Source of the DNA: SG8-41 sp036555615
GTDB taxonomy: Bacteria; Pseudomonadota; Gammaproteobacteria; Burkholderiales; SG8-41
Assembly (NCBI GenBank): GCA_036555615.1
Contig: DATBKZ010000028.1
Location: forward strand, 36,928-100,927
Reading direction: 5' to 3'
Length of the DNA: 64,000 bases
Part shown: piece by piece, positions 41,282-48,816 of the stretch
How the letters are laid out: each line of letters begins with the position of its first letter
Numbering within the stretch: position 1 is the stretch's first letter
Program-made: the position numbers and the translations under genes
The notes under the pieces: generated by a model
The model's database searches: none
Told to the model about the DNA's origin: nothing
The model's input: the letters and a program-made list of their open reading frames with translations, nothing else

Positions 41282-42337
41282 TCACACAGCGGACGCGACG
41301 GCGTCACCCATCTGCGTGGTGCTTGATCTTCCGCCGAGGTCGGCGGTGAGATGCTTCGCCTCGGCGATCACCTTTTCCATCGCGGCGTCGATCCGTCGTG
41401 CCGCCTCGGTCGCCCGCGGCTCGTCGCGCTTGCGGCCGAGCCACTCGAGCAGCATCTTTCCCGACATGATCATCGCGTAGGGATTGGCGATGTTCCGGCC
41501 CGCGATGTCGGGCGCCGAGCCGTGCGTCGCCTGCGCCATGGCCTGGCGCTCCCCCACGACGAGCCCGGGGGCGAGCCCGAGGCCGCCGACCAGCCCCGCG
41601 CCCTCGTCGGTCACGATGTCGCCGAACTGGTTGGTGGTTACCACGACATCGTAGTCCTGCGGCTTCATCACGAGCTTCAACGCAAAGCCGTCGATCAGCA
41701 CCTCGTTGAATCGCACGTCGGGATATTCCTGAGCGACCTTGCGGCACTCGCGCGCGAACATGCCGCACACCAGGCGGTAGACCGGCTCCTTGTGCAGTGC
41801 CGTCACCATCCTGCGCTTGCGGGTGCGGGCGATCTCGAACGCCTCGCGCGCGACACGGCTCGCGCCCTTGCGGGTGACGACGCGCATGCCGATCGCAATC
41901 TCGTCGTTGGGCTGGAACTCGCCGCTGCCCGCGAACACCACGCTGCTCGACATCATGCCTTCGGTCGTCTCGCGCAAGAACACGATGTCGACGTCCTTAT
42001 GCACCGACGGGATGTTGGGATAGGACTTGACGGGCTTCACGTTGGCGAACAGCTCGAACTTTTTCCGCAGCGGCGGCATCACCCACGTCGGGTCGTTGCG
42101 CGGATAGGCGTTGTGGCCGATCGGCCCGCAGATCCATCCATCGGTCTTCGTCAGCGCGTCCACCGTGACCTGGGGAAGGGTATGGCCGTGCGCCTCGTGG
42201 CCGCGCTTGCCGATCGGCAGCTCCTGCCACTCGATTGGCAGCCCGGTCCGCGCCGCCGCGGCCTTCAGGACCTTGACGCACTCGGGCACGACCTCGAGCC
42301 CGATGTCGTCGCCCAACAGGACTCCGATTTTCAGCAC
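41282..42337 (-). CDS. Isocitrate/isopropylmalate dehydrogenase family protein (paralogue B)
   Basis: A 351-residue twin of the protein at 38591, with the same layout: GDDIGLEVVPE at the N-terminus, GPIGHNAYPRNDPTWVMPPLRKK, YPNIPSVHKDVDIVFLRETTEGM, HKEPVYRLVCGMF, VVVTTNQFGDIVTDEGAG and HGSAPDIAGRNIANP. GTG 42335-42337 is the start; the open frame continues upstream without a good start. It lies 14 bases after the MmgE/PrpD gene on the same strand, which ties it to the lyase/hydratase cluster. It would oxidise and decarboxylate a 2-hydroxy-3-carboxy acid. Two nearly equal copies suggest recent duplication or different inducers. Confidence 0.9.
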   Translation of the reverse strand: MLKIGVLLGDDIGLEVVPECVKVLKAAAARTGLPIEWQELPIGKRGHEAHGHTLPQVTVDALTKTDGWICGPIGHNAYPRNDPTWVMPPLRKKFELFANVKPVKSYPNIPSVHKDVDIVFLRETTEGMMSSSVVFAGSGEFQPNDEIAIGMRVVTRKGASRVAREAFEIARTRKRRMVTALHKEPVYRLVCGMFARECRKVAQEYPDVRFNEVLIDGFALKLVMKPQDYDVVVTTNQFGDIVTDEGAGLVGGLGLAPGLVVGERQAMAQATHGSAPDIAGRNIANPYAMIMSGKMLLEWLGRKRDEPRATEAARRIDAAMEKVIAEAKHLTADLGGRSSTTQMGDAVASAV

Positions 42338-42351
42338 GATTCCGCTCCCCG

Positions 42352-43716
42352 TCACGAAGCCGCGCGCCGCGCGCCCTTGGCGCCCGGCACCGACGCGCGC
42401 GCGACCTCCGCGGCGTCGTTGAGCTTCGCCACGTCCCAGCACAGGCGGATGAGCCTGTCGGCCTCGGCCCTCGACAGCACGGGTTCGGCGAGGCCGCGGA
42501 ACTTGGCCTCGAGGTCGGCATCGCTCATCGGCCGGTCGAGGCTGCCGACCGCATGCTCGACGAATTTTTCGAGCACCTTGCCGTTCTTCAGCCTGATCGT
42601 GACGCGCACCTGGTCCTCGTGCACGCCCTGCTCCACCGTGGCAGTCACCTTCTCGCGCAGTGCAACGACACGCGGGTCGCGCACCGATTGATCGCTGTAC
42701 TGCGCTTCGCCCGCTGCACCGTGGACGATCGCCACGGCGCTCGAGTGATAGACGCTGAACTTGCCTTCGAGACCGGATTGAGGCGTTTTTTTGCCGGTCA
42801 ACTCCAGCACCAGGGGGTGGACCTTGAGCGCAACGTTTTCGATGTCCTCGGGCTTGAGCTTGTGCTCGTTGCGAAGCTGGATGCAGCCGTCGATTGCCGG
42901 GTGCTCGACGATGCCGCAGGCGAACGGCTTGTAGGTATTGAGCGCGATCTCCCACGTCTCCCCGAGACGGTCGGTGATCGCCTCCGGCTTGAACGCCGAG
43001 GACAGCACGTTCGCGAAGCCACGCTTCGCCTCGATGCCCTGGCTCGAGCTCGTGAAGTCGCGCTGCGCGAGCAACGCCGCCAGCAGACCGTTGCGGGCGG
43101 CGTTGCCGGGATGGAACGGCTTGCACATGGTCCCGAACATCTCGCGCAGGCCCGAGGATTGGGTGGCGGCTATGCCGAGCGCCCAGGTCATTCTCTGCTC
43201 GTCAAGGCCTAGCAGCTTCCCGGCAGCGGCCGCGGCGCCGAATACGCCCGCCGTGCCGGTGATGTGCCAGCCGATGTCGTAGTGAGGCGGATACACCGAA
43301 TTGCCGATGCGGCACTCGGCCTCCACGCCGAGTATGAACGCGTGGAGAAACTCTTCGCCCGTCACCGGCCGGCGCTCGGCAAGCGCCAATATCGCCGAGG
43401 CCACCGGGCCGCTCGGATGAATCACGGTCTTCAAATGCGTGTCGTCGAAGTCGAAGGTATGCGACGTGATGCCGTTCATGAGCGCCGCGAGCATGATGTC
43501 GAGCCGGTCGCCGCGCCCGAGCACCGTGGCCTCCCGCGGCCCCGAGAATTCATTGAGTGCCGCGAGCGCGCGCTCCACCGTCTCGTGGCGCGCCGCCCCG
43601 ACGGCGCAGCCTACCCAGTTGAGGAACGAGCGCGCCGCCTCGTGCCGCACTTTCTCCGGGATGTCGCGATAGCGATGATCGACGATGAATTTCGCAAGTG
43701 TCCTGGTCACGTCCAT
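42352..43716 (-). CDS. MmgE/PrpD family dehydratase
   Basis: A 454-residue member of the 2-methylcitrate dehydratase/cis-aconitate decarboxylase family, iron-sulfur-independent. Signatures: RSFLNWVGCAVGAARH, MNGITSHTFDFDDTHLKTVIHPSGPVASAILALAE, HITGTAGVFGAAAAAGKLLGLD, SSGLREMFGTMCKPFHPGNAARNGLLAALLA. Relatives dehydrate 2-methylcitrate, decarboxylate aconitate or epimerise small acids. The ribosome site before ATG 43714-43716 is a purine heptad repeat. It sits between the isocitrate-lyase-like and dehydrogenase genes in one direction; there is no methylcitrate synthase nearby, so the classical methylcitrate cycle is not complete here. Confidence 0.9.
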   Translation of the reverse strand: MDVTRTLAKFIVDHRYRDIPEKVRHEAARSFLNWVGCAVGAARHETVERALAALNEFSGPREATVLGRGDRLDIMLAALMNGITSHTFDFDDTHLKTVIHPSGPVASAILALAERRPVTGEEFLHAFILGVEAECRIGNSVYPPHYDIGWHITGTAGVFGAAAAAGKLLGLDEQRMTWALGIAATQSSGLREMFGTMCKPFHPGNAARNGLLAALLAQRDFTSSSQGIEAKRGFANVLSSAFKPEAITDRLGETWEIALNTYKPFACGIVEHPAIDGCIQLRNEHKLKPEDIENVALKVHPLVLELTGKKTPQSGLEGKFSVYHSSAVAIVHGAAGEAQYSDQSVRDPRVVALREKVTATVEQGVHEDQVRVTIRLKNGKVLEKFVEHAVGSLDRPMSDADLEAKFRGLAEPVLSRAEADRLIRLCWDVAKLNDAAEVARASVPGAKGARRAAS

Positions 43717-43720
43717 GATC

Positions 43721-43755
43721 TGCCTTCTTCCTTCTTCCTTCTGCCTTCTGCCTTT
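43721..43755. repeat. Tandem heptanucleotide repeat before the MmgE/PrpD gene
   Basis: Five 7-base units on the plus strand: TGCCTTC, TTCCTTC, TTCCTTC, TGCCTTC, TGCCTTT. On the coding strand they are AGAAGG-type purines that serve as ribosome site for the prpD-like ATG and run into the TAA of the lyase gene upstream. Confidence 0.75.
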
Positions 43756-44647
43756 ACCTGAGGTACTTCGTCTCCCACTCCTCGACTTCGCGCAGCCCGA
43801 GGGTCTCGTTGTATTCCTTGAGGCCCAGCATGCGGCTGCGCAGCGCGCGCGTGTTGCCGTCCTTGCGGAGGGCGGCGAGCGCCTCGCGTATCGCGAAGCC
43901 GGCTGCGGCGCGCTCGAGTCCCGGGTAGATCGCGATGCGCAGGCCGAGGCGGCCGATGCCGTCCCGATCAAGCTCGTCGAGCGCGCCGCCCGCGCCCATG
44001 TTGACGAGACAGGGCGCGTCCACCTCGGAGGTCACGCGCTTGAGATCCTGCAGTATCGTCGGACCGCTCTTCATCTCGACGAATATCACGTCGGCGCCTG
44101 CCGTGCGGAACGCCCGCGCGCGCTGGATCGCCTCATCGAGCCCGTGTGCCTCCGCGGCATCGGTGCGCGCGATGATGATGAAGTCCGGGTCGCGGCGGGC
44201 GGCCAGCGCAGCTTCGATCTTGCCGGCGGCCTCGGCCAGCTCGATCACCGGCCGCGCACCGGGGAGCTGGCCACATCGTTTGGGGGATGCCTGATCCTCC
44301 AGGTGGATCGCCGCGACGCCCGCGGCCTCGAACTCCTCCACTGTGCGGCGCACATTGACCGCGTTGCCGTAGCCGGTGTCGGCGTCGCAGATCAAGGGAA
44401 TCTCGACCGCCGCAGCGACGCGGCGGGCATGGCTCGCGATCATCGTGAGATCCACCAGCCCGACATCGGGACGCCCCAGCAGGCTCGCGGAGACGCCATT
44501 GCCGGTCATGTACGCGGCCTCGAAGCCCGCCTGCTCGACGAAGCGCGCACCGTAAGCGTCGTAGATGCCCGGCGCGATGATGACCGGACCCTTCGCCAGT
44601 CGCGCGCGAAGACGCTGGCGGGCGGTCGGATTACGCGCCGTGGCCAT
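43754..44647 (-). CDS. Isocitrate lyase/PEP mutase family C-C lyase
   Basis: A 297-residue barrel enzyme of the isocitrate lyase/PEP mutase superfamily. Motifs: IYDAYGARFVEQAGFEAAYMTGNGVSAS, the metal-binding DADTGYG, EDQASPKRCGQLPG with the general-acid cysteine C125 that marks lyases (methylisocitrate, dimethylmalate, oxaloacetate types) rather than PEP mutases, and IIARTDA. Lyases of this size cleave 2-methylisocitrate, 2,3-dimethylmalate or similar acids to a carboxylate and pyruvate/succinate. ATG 44647 is chosen; GTG 44668, with GGAGGGG about 9 bases ahead, is a credible alternative. The neighbouring LeuC/LeuD-like hydratase suggests a dimethylmalate- or citramalate-type substrate. Confidence 0.9.
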   Translation of the reverse strand: MATARNPTARQRLRARLAKGPVIIAPGIYDAYGARFVEQAGFEAAYMTGNGVSASLLGRPDVGLVDLTMIASHARRVAAAVEIPLICDADTGYGNAVNVRRTVEEFEAAGVAAIHLEDQASPKRCGQLPGARPVIELAEAAGKIEAALAARRDPDFIIIARTDAAEAHGLDEAIQRARAFRTAGADVIFVEMKSGPTILQDLKRVTSEVDAPCLVNMGAGGALDELDRDGIGRLGLRIAIYPGLERAAAGFAIREALAALRKDGNTRALRSRMLGLKEYNETLGLREVEEWETKYLR

Positions 44648-44677
44648 CGCCTCCCACCACCCCGTCACTTCGTGACA

Positions 44678-44698
44678 CCCCTCCTCGGGCAGGAGGGG
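44678..44698. repeat. Palindrome upstream of the lyase gene
   Basis: Perfect arms CCCCTCCT (44678-44685) and AGGAGGGG (44691-44698) with loop CGGGC. On the minus strand its GGAGGGG arm would also be the ribosome site of the GTG start at 44668, so folding could mask translation. It also sits after the enolase-superfamily gene, where it may attenuate transcription. Confidence 0.5.
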
Positions 44699-44730
44699 AA
44701 AGTTTCTGCTCGCGCGTCATCCCTTGTCGG

Positions 44731-45855
44731 TCAAGCCGCTGCCTTGAGGTCGAGGCGGTATTTCTCGAGCTTCGCCTCATCCAGCGTCACGCCGAGCCCC
44801 GGGCCGCCGGGAAGCGCGAGGCTGCCGCTGGAAAGGTCCAGCTTGCGCGTCACGATATCGTCCGCGGTCTTGAGCGGTCCCACGCACTCGAGCCCGTCGA
44901 TCACGTTCGCGGAAGTCGCCGCCAGCATGATCTCCGCCACGGTGTTGACGCCCAGGCCGAAGCCGTGCCCCACCACGCAGCGGATGCCGGCCGCCTCGGC
45001 GGTCGCGATCATGCGCCGCGTGTTGAGGAAGCCGCCCTGCTTCATGACCTTGACCTTGACGATGTCCGCCGCCTCCATCTTGATGATGCGGATGAGGCTC
45101 GCGTGGTCGAGCACCGATTCGTCCGCCATGACCGTCACGCCGACGGCGTTCGCTTCGCGGCGCACCCGCGCCATGCCGGCGATATCGTGGTCCGGAACCG
45201 GCTGCTCGAAGAGCTGCAGCTTGAATGGCGCCACCATCCTTGCCAGCTTGATGGAGGTCTCGGCGTCATAGCCCGCGTTGGCGTCGATGCGAATCTGAAA
45301 ATCCGGCCCCACCGCCTCGCGCACCGCCTTCACCCGGTCGCGGTCGGCCTCGATATTGCCACCGACCTTGATCTTGGCCGAGCGGAAGCCCTTGCGCTGC
45401 CATCCGAGCGTCTCCCGTGCCGCCTCATCTGGCGGGAGTATCCCGATCCAGGCGTTGAAGAGGAGCTTCTCCTTCATCGCTCCGCCGAGGTAGGTGTGGA
45501 CCGGCATACCGGCCGCGCGCGCCGCGATATCCACGCACGCCATCTCGATCGCCGCCTTGGAGTCGAGGAAGCCTTTCACCGCCGGCTCGATGCGTGCCAG
45601 CACCGCGTGGATGTTGGTTGGATCCATCCCAAGGAGGAGCGGCGCGAAGGTCCCGCGGAGCTTCTCCAGATGGTCCGGAGTCTGCTCCTTCGAGTAGCCC
45701 GGGGTGGGATCGATGTTGCCGAGCCCTGTCACACCCCCGCTCGCGGTAATGCGCACGACGACGCTCTTCTGCACCGACTTCGTGAGATAGGCGTTCTTGT
45801 ATTCTCCGACCAGCGGCACCGCCACGCCAAACACTTCCACGCGCTCTATTTTCAT
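44731..45855 (-). CDS. Mandelate racemase/muconate lactonizing enzyme family protein (MLE-type)
   Basis: A 374-residue enolase-superfamily enzyme. The catalytic pattern is complete: KIKVGG with K161 and K163, metal ligands in RIDANAGYD, LFEQPV and VMADESV, and a lysine in DIVKVKVMKQGG opposite the first, the two-lysine arrangement of the MLE subgroup (cycloisomerases, dipeptide epimerases, o-succinylbenzoate synthase). Ends with GHGFGLGVNTVAEIMLAA. Its last base overlaps by 4 with the LeuD-like gene start region (ATG next to the LeuD stop). The true reaction is uncertain; it probably abstracts a proton next to a carboxylate of the pathway acid. Confidence 0.9.
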   Translation of the reverse strand: MKIERVEVFGVAVPLVGEYKNAYLTKSVQKSVVVRITASGGVTGLGNIDPTPGYSKEQTPDHLEKLRGTFAPLLLGMDPTNIHAVLARIEPAVKGFLDSKAAIEMACVDIAARAAGMPVHTYLGGAMKEKLLFNAWIGILPPDEAARETLGWQRKGFRSAKIKVGGNIEADRDRVKAVREAVGPDFQIRIDANAGYDAETSIKLARMVAPFKLQLFEQPVPDHDIAGMARVRREANAVGVTVMADESVLDHASLIRIIKMEAADIVKVKVMKQGGFLNTRRMIATAEAAGIRCVVGHGFGLGVNTVAEIMLAATSANVIDGLECVGPLKTADDIVTRKLDLSSGSLALPGGPGLGVTLDEAKLEKYRLDLKAAA

Positions 45856-46364
45856 GTGGTTTTCCAGTCCGGATGCGCCTTAAGGAACGGAATCAGCCCG
45901 CCCGCCGCGAGCAACGCCTGCACCTCCGCCGGCAGCGGCGGGGTCTCGCGCACGATGCTGCGCGCGGGCACCGTGACACGGCCCAGCGCGAGATCGAGCT
46001 CGATCTCGTCATTCTCGGCGATGCCGGTCACGTTGCACTCGACCACCGGCAGGCCGTTGTTGATGCAGTTGCGGAAGAATTGCCGACCGAAGGAGGCGGC
46101 GACGATCGCACCCACCCCCAGGAGATGCAGGATGTGCACCGCCTGCTCGCGCGAGGAGTTGTTGCCGAAATTTTTCCCGGCCACGATGACGTCGCCCGCC
46201 GCGAGGCGCCCCGCGAAGCCCGGCGCGAGCTGCTCGAATGCGTACCGCGCGACGAACGCATTGTCGCGGCCCGGATGGTACTTGCTCGAGCAATGGATAT
46301 CCGTATTGATGTCGTCGCCGAGCAAGTGCGCCCGGCCTTTGATCAGCGAAGCCGCAGAGGGCAT
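45852..46364 (-). CDS. LeuD-like small subunit of an aconitase-family hydratase
   Basis: A 170-residue swivelling domain subunit related to 3-isopropylmalate dehydratase small subunit. Signatures: GDDINTDIHCSSKYHPG, VIVAGKNFGNNSSREQAVHILHLLGVGAIVAASFGRQFFRNCINNGLPVVEC, in the order typical of archaeal-type LeuD and DmdB. ATG 46362-46364 follows a tandem GTGACGG heptad repeat; GTG 46379 is possible. It pairs with the large subunit 32 bases upstream. Together they would hydrate and isomerise a substituted maleate or similar. No leucine genes lie near, so a catabolic role (dimethylmaleate- or citraconate-hydratase-like) is more likely than leucine synthesis. Confidence 0.9.
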   Translation of the reverse strand: MPSAASLIKGRAHLLGDDINTDIHCSSKYHPGRDNAFVARYAFEQLAPGFAGRLAAGDVIVAGKNFGNNSSREQAVHILHLLGVGAIVAASFGRQFFRNCINNGLPVVECNVTGIAENDEIELDLALGRVTVPARSIVRETPPLPAEVQALLAAGGLIPFLKAHPDWKTT

Positions 46365-46401
46365 CTCGTCACCCGTCACGCATCACCCGTCACTCGTCAC
46401 G
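46364..46401. repeat. Tandem heptanucleotide repeat between the LeuC-like and LeuD-like genes
   Basis: Five 7-base units on the plus strand: TCTCGTC, ACCCGTC, ACGCATC, ACCCGTC, ACTCGTC, then ACG. On the coding strand they read GTGACGG/GTGATGC up to the LeuD-like ATG and include the TGA stop of the LeuC-like gene. Confidence 0.75.
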
Positions 46402-47689
46402 CCTTCCCCGTGGAGGGCCGCCAGTCACCGCCTTCGACCGTCCGGGGATCCGTAATGCGGCCAGTCAGGGCGGACGCCGCGACCGTGGCCGCCGAGCCGA
46501 TGAAGATCTCGGAATTCGCGTTGCCGAGCCGTCCCTTGAAATTGCGGTTGGCGCTCGAAATCACCACGTCGCCGTCGCCGGTGATGAGATGGCCGGTGAT
46601 GTTGACACAGGTGCCGCAGCCTGCGGCCTCGAACGACGCGCCCGCCTGCGTGAGGGCCTCGATCAGGCCTTCCCGCGCCGCCTGCAGGTAGACGTTGCGC
46701 GAGGCGGGCGTCACGATCATGCGCACGCCTCGGGCGATGCGCCGGCCCTTCAAGATGGCGGCCGCCTGGCGGATGTCGTCGAGCCGGCCGTTGGTGCAGG
46801 TGCCAATCAGCGCGTAGTGGATCCTCTGCTCCTTGATCTCCGGTGCGCCGACGACGTCGTCGATCTTGTGCTTGCGCGCCACCTGCGGGGGCAGCTTCGC
46901 GACATCGATCTCGATGCGCTCCAAATAGCGCGCATCGGCGTCGGCCGTCACCGGCTGCGGCTCGCGCGCGCCGCGCGCCTTGAGCCACTGGACGGTCTTC
47001 GCGTCGGCCTCCAGCAGCGCCGCCTTCGCCCCCAGCTCGGCGGCGTGATTGGCGAGCGTCATCCGGTCATCGATCTCCATCGCGGCCACCGCCGGCCCCG
47101 CGTATTCGATCGCCTTGTAGTTGGCGCCCTCCGCTCCGAGCCGGCCGAGCATGGCGAGCGTCACGTCCTTGGCCCAGACGCCAGGCTGAAGCCGTCCCCC
47201 GAGATCGACGCGGATGGTCTCGGGCACGCGAAACCAGAGCTTGCCGGTCATCATCACCGCCGCGAGATCGGTGCCCTCGACGCCGGTGCCGAAGGCATTG
47301 AACGCGCCGTATGTGGTCGAATGCGTATCCGTGCCGACCACCAGGTCGCCGCACGTGAAATGCCCGCCCTCGGGCAGCACCTGGTGGCAGATGCCGTCAC
47401 CGATGTCGTAGAGCACCGTGCCGTGCGCTTCCGAGAACGCGCGCATCTCGCGGTGAACGTTGGCGGCCTCCGGGTGCGGCGGCGGCGAGTAATGGTCCAG
47501 CACGAGCGCGGTGCGCGCGGCGAATGGCAGCCGGTTAGCGCCGAGCTCATCGATGCGCTTCAGGGCATTCGTCGCACGGCCATCGTGCAGCATCGCGAAG
47601 TCCACGCGCGCGACCACCACGTCGCCCGCCTTCACGGAGCGGCTTCCAGCATGTGAACTCAGGATTTTTTCAGCGATCGTGGAGCCCAT
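46397..47689 (-). CDS. LeuC-like large subunit of an aconitase-family hydratase
   Basis: A 430-residue aconitase-superfamily subunit with a 4Fe-4S centre. The cluster cysteines are C298 in LIGTCTNGRL and C358/C361 in AGCGTCVN. DTHSTTYGAFNAFGTGVEGTDLAAVMMTGKLWFRVPETI is the substrate-region signature. The length (about 420-430) fits archaeal-type LeuC, homoaconitase and dimethylmaleate hydratase DmdA, and not the longer E. coli LeuC (466). ATG 47687-47689 has GGAGAGGG before it. It partners the LeuD-like subunit. Frames open upstream but no better start is present. Confidence 0.92.
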   Translation of the reverse strand: MGSTIAEKILSSHAGSRSVKAGDVVVARVDFAMLHDGRATNALKRIDELGANRLPFAARTALVLDHYSPPPHPEAANVHREMRAFSEAHGTVLYDIGDGICHQVLPEGGHFTCGDLVVGTDTHSTTYGAFNAFGTGVEGTDLAAVMMTGKLWFRVPETIRVDLGGRLQPGVWAKDVTLAMLGRLGAEGANYKAIEYAGPAVAAMEIDDRMTLANHAAELGAKAALLEADAKTVQWLKARGAREPQPVTADADARYLERIEIDVAKLPPQVARKHKIDDVVGAPEIKEQRIHYALIGTCTNGRLDDIRQAAAILKGRRIARGVRMIVTPASRNVYLQAAREGLIEALTQAGASFEAAGCGTCVNITGHLITGDGDVVISSANRNFKGRLGNANSEIFIGSAATVAASALTGRITDPRTVEGGDWRPSTGKA

Positions 47690-47726
47690 CACCCTCTCCG
47701 TACCCGCGGCGCCGGCGCAGCATGGG

Positions 47727-47750
47727 ATTGTATCAGCCCCGCCGCGGGGC
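47727..47750 (-). promoter_or_regulatory. Candidate promoter and hairpin upstream of the LeuC-like gene
   Basis: On the minus strand TGATACAAT is an extended -10 (TACAAT 47732-47727); expected start near 47720, about 30 bases from the ATG. The -35 region is occupied by the GC palindrome GCCCCGCCGCGGGGC (47736-47750), which could also end transcription of the sulfotransferase gene. Confidence 0.45.
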
Positions 47751-47769
47751 GCGCCGGCCGCGCCGTCGC

Positions 47770-48780
47770 TCAATGTATGCCCCAGAGCAGCGACTGGCGG
47801 TCGGCGTTGCTCCACACGCCGCGCGCCTTGCGCTCCTTGCGGCGCTCTTCGTGCCAGCGCCGGTACGGCAGGTTCTCGGGATTGGTCACCGTGTCGCTTT
47901 CGAGGAGCTGCGCCGCCAGCCTCGGCGGCACGGGGCTCGCCGACCTCGATACGGGGTAGCCGAACCAATTCAGCGCATCGCCGATCAGGGCGTCGAGCGC
48001 CGCGACGTCGCTGGCAGGCAGGCGCGTCCTGTACATCTCGCAGTAGCGCGTTGAAATCGGCTGCGCCGTCTTGGCATGCAGCGGGTGCCCGCTCCAGGCG
48101 CGTGCGGAGCGCGTTTCGTGCGGGGCCAGCATGACGGGATCGAAATCCTCGCGGAGAAAATCGCACAGCTGGCGGACCGTGCCTTCCGCTCCGGCGCACA
48201 GGTCCTCGTAGCGAACCTCGCAATAGGCGTCCGCGGGAAGCCGCCGCGCGCATTCGCGGATCGCGCTCACGTATCGCCGCCACAGATTCGCGCCCGAGTA
48301 CACCGTGTAGGGCCACAGCAGCGAATCGGAGATGTCGATTGCCTGGTCCCGCCCGTCGCGCACGATATGGATGAATTGCGCGTCCGGAAACTGCGCGCGG
48401 ATCTCGTCCATCCAGAAGCTGTTGCGCGGCGTCTTTTCGCCCCATCGTTCCTTGCCTTCTGCTTTGGCATAGGCCAGGTGCAGCGCCTCGTAGAGGCCGC
48501 GGAACGTGCGTTCGCGCGCGGCGTCCGCCAGCGCCGCCGGGTCAAGCCTGACCGGCCACTTGCCCACGGTCGGCGTCTGCAAGATGTCCTCTGCGAGCGC
48601 GATCAGGTTCGACGGCAGCGCGAGGTCACCGTAGCTGTACAGGTAGGGGTACACCATGTCGAACAGCCATCCCGGTGGCGGAATGGCAATCCGGGGATGC
48701 GCGTCGAGGATCAGGCGCAGCAGCGTCGAGCCCGAGCGTGGGGCGCTCACGATGAAGAACGGATTCCGGTCGCCGGCCAT
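47770..48780 (-). CDS. Sulfotransferase family protein
   Basis: A 336-residue cytosolic sulfotransferase-fold protein that would move sulfate from PAPS to a hydroxyl or amine. The 5'-phosphosulfate loop is SAPRSGSTLLRLILDAHP (residues about 12-29) and the 3'-phosphate motif FIHIVRDGRDQAIDIS; ERWGEKTPRN is also typical. The acceptor is unknown; bacterial relatives modify lipids, polysaccharides or peptides. It lies 36 bases from a Bug receptor and 80 from the LeuC-like gene on the same strand, but no functional link with organic-acid breakdown is apparent. Confidence 0.9.
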   Translation of the reverse strand: MAGDRNPFFIVSAPRSGSTLLRLILDAHPRIAIPPPGWLFDMVYPYLYSYGDLALPSNLIALAEDILQTPTVGKWPVRLDPAALADAARERTFRGLYEALHLAYAKAEGKERWGEKTPRNSFWMDEIRAQFPDAQFIHIVRDGRDQAIDISDSLLWPYTVYSGANLWRRYVSAIRECARRLPADAYCEVRYEDLCAGAEGTVRQLCDFLREDFDPVMLAPHETRSARAWSGHPLHAKTAQPISTRYCEMYRTRLPASDVAALDALIGDALNWFGYPVSRSASPVPPRLAAQLLESDTVTNPENLPYRRWHEERRKERKARGVWSNADRQSLLWGIH

Positions 48781-48816
48781 GACGGTTGTAATCTCCCGGA
48801 GTCCCTTCCCCGCTGC

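Noticed and set aside
46397..47689. Calling the hydratase genes leuC and leuD for leucine biosynthesis
   Set aside because: Shorter archaeal-type subunits, no leuA/leuB in a leucine operon, and catabolic neighbours make that assignment unsafe.
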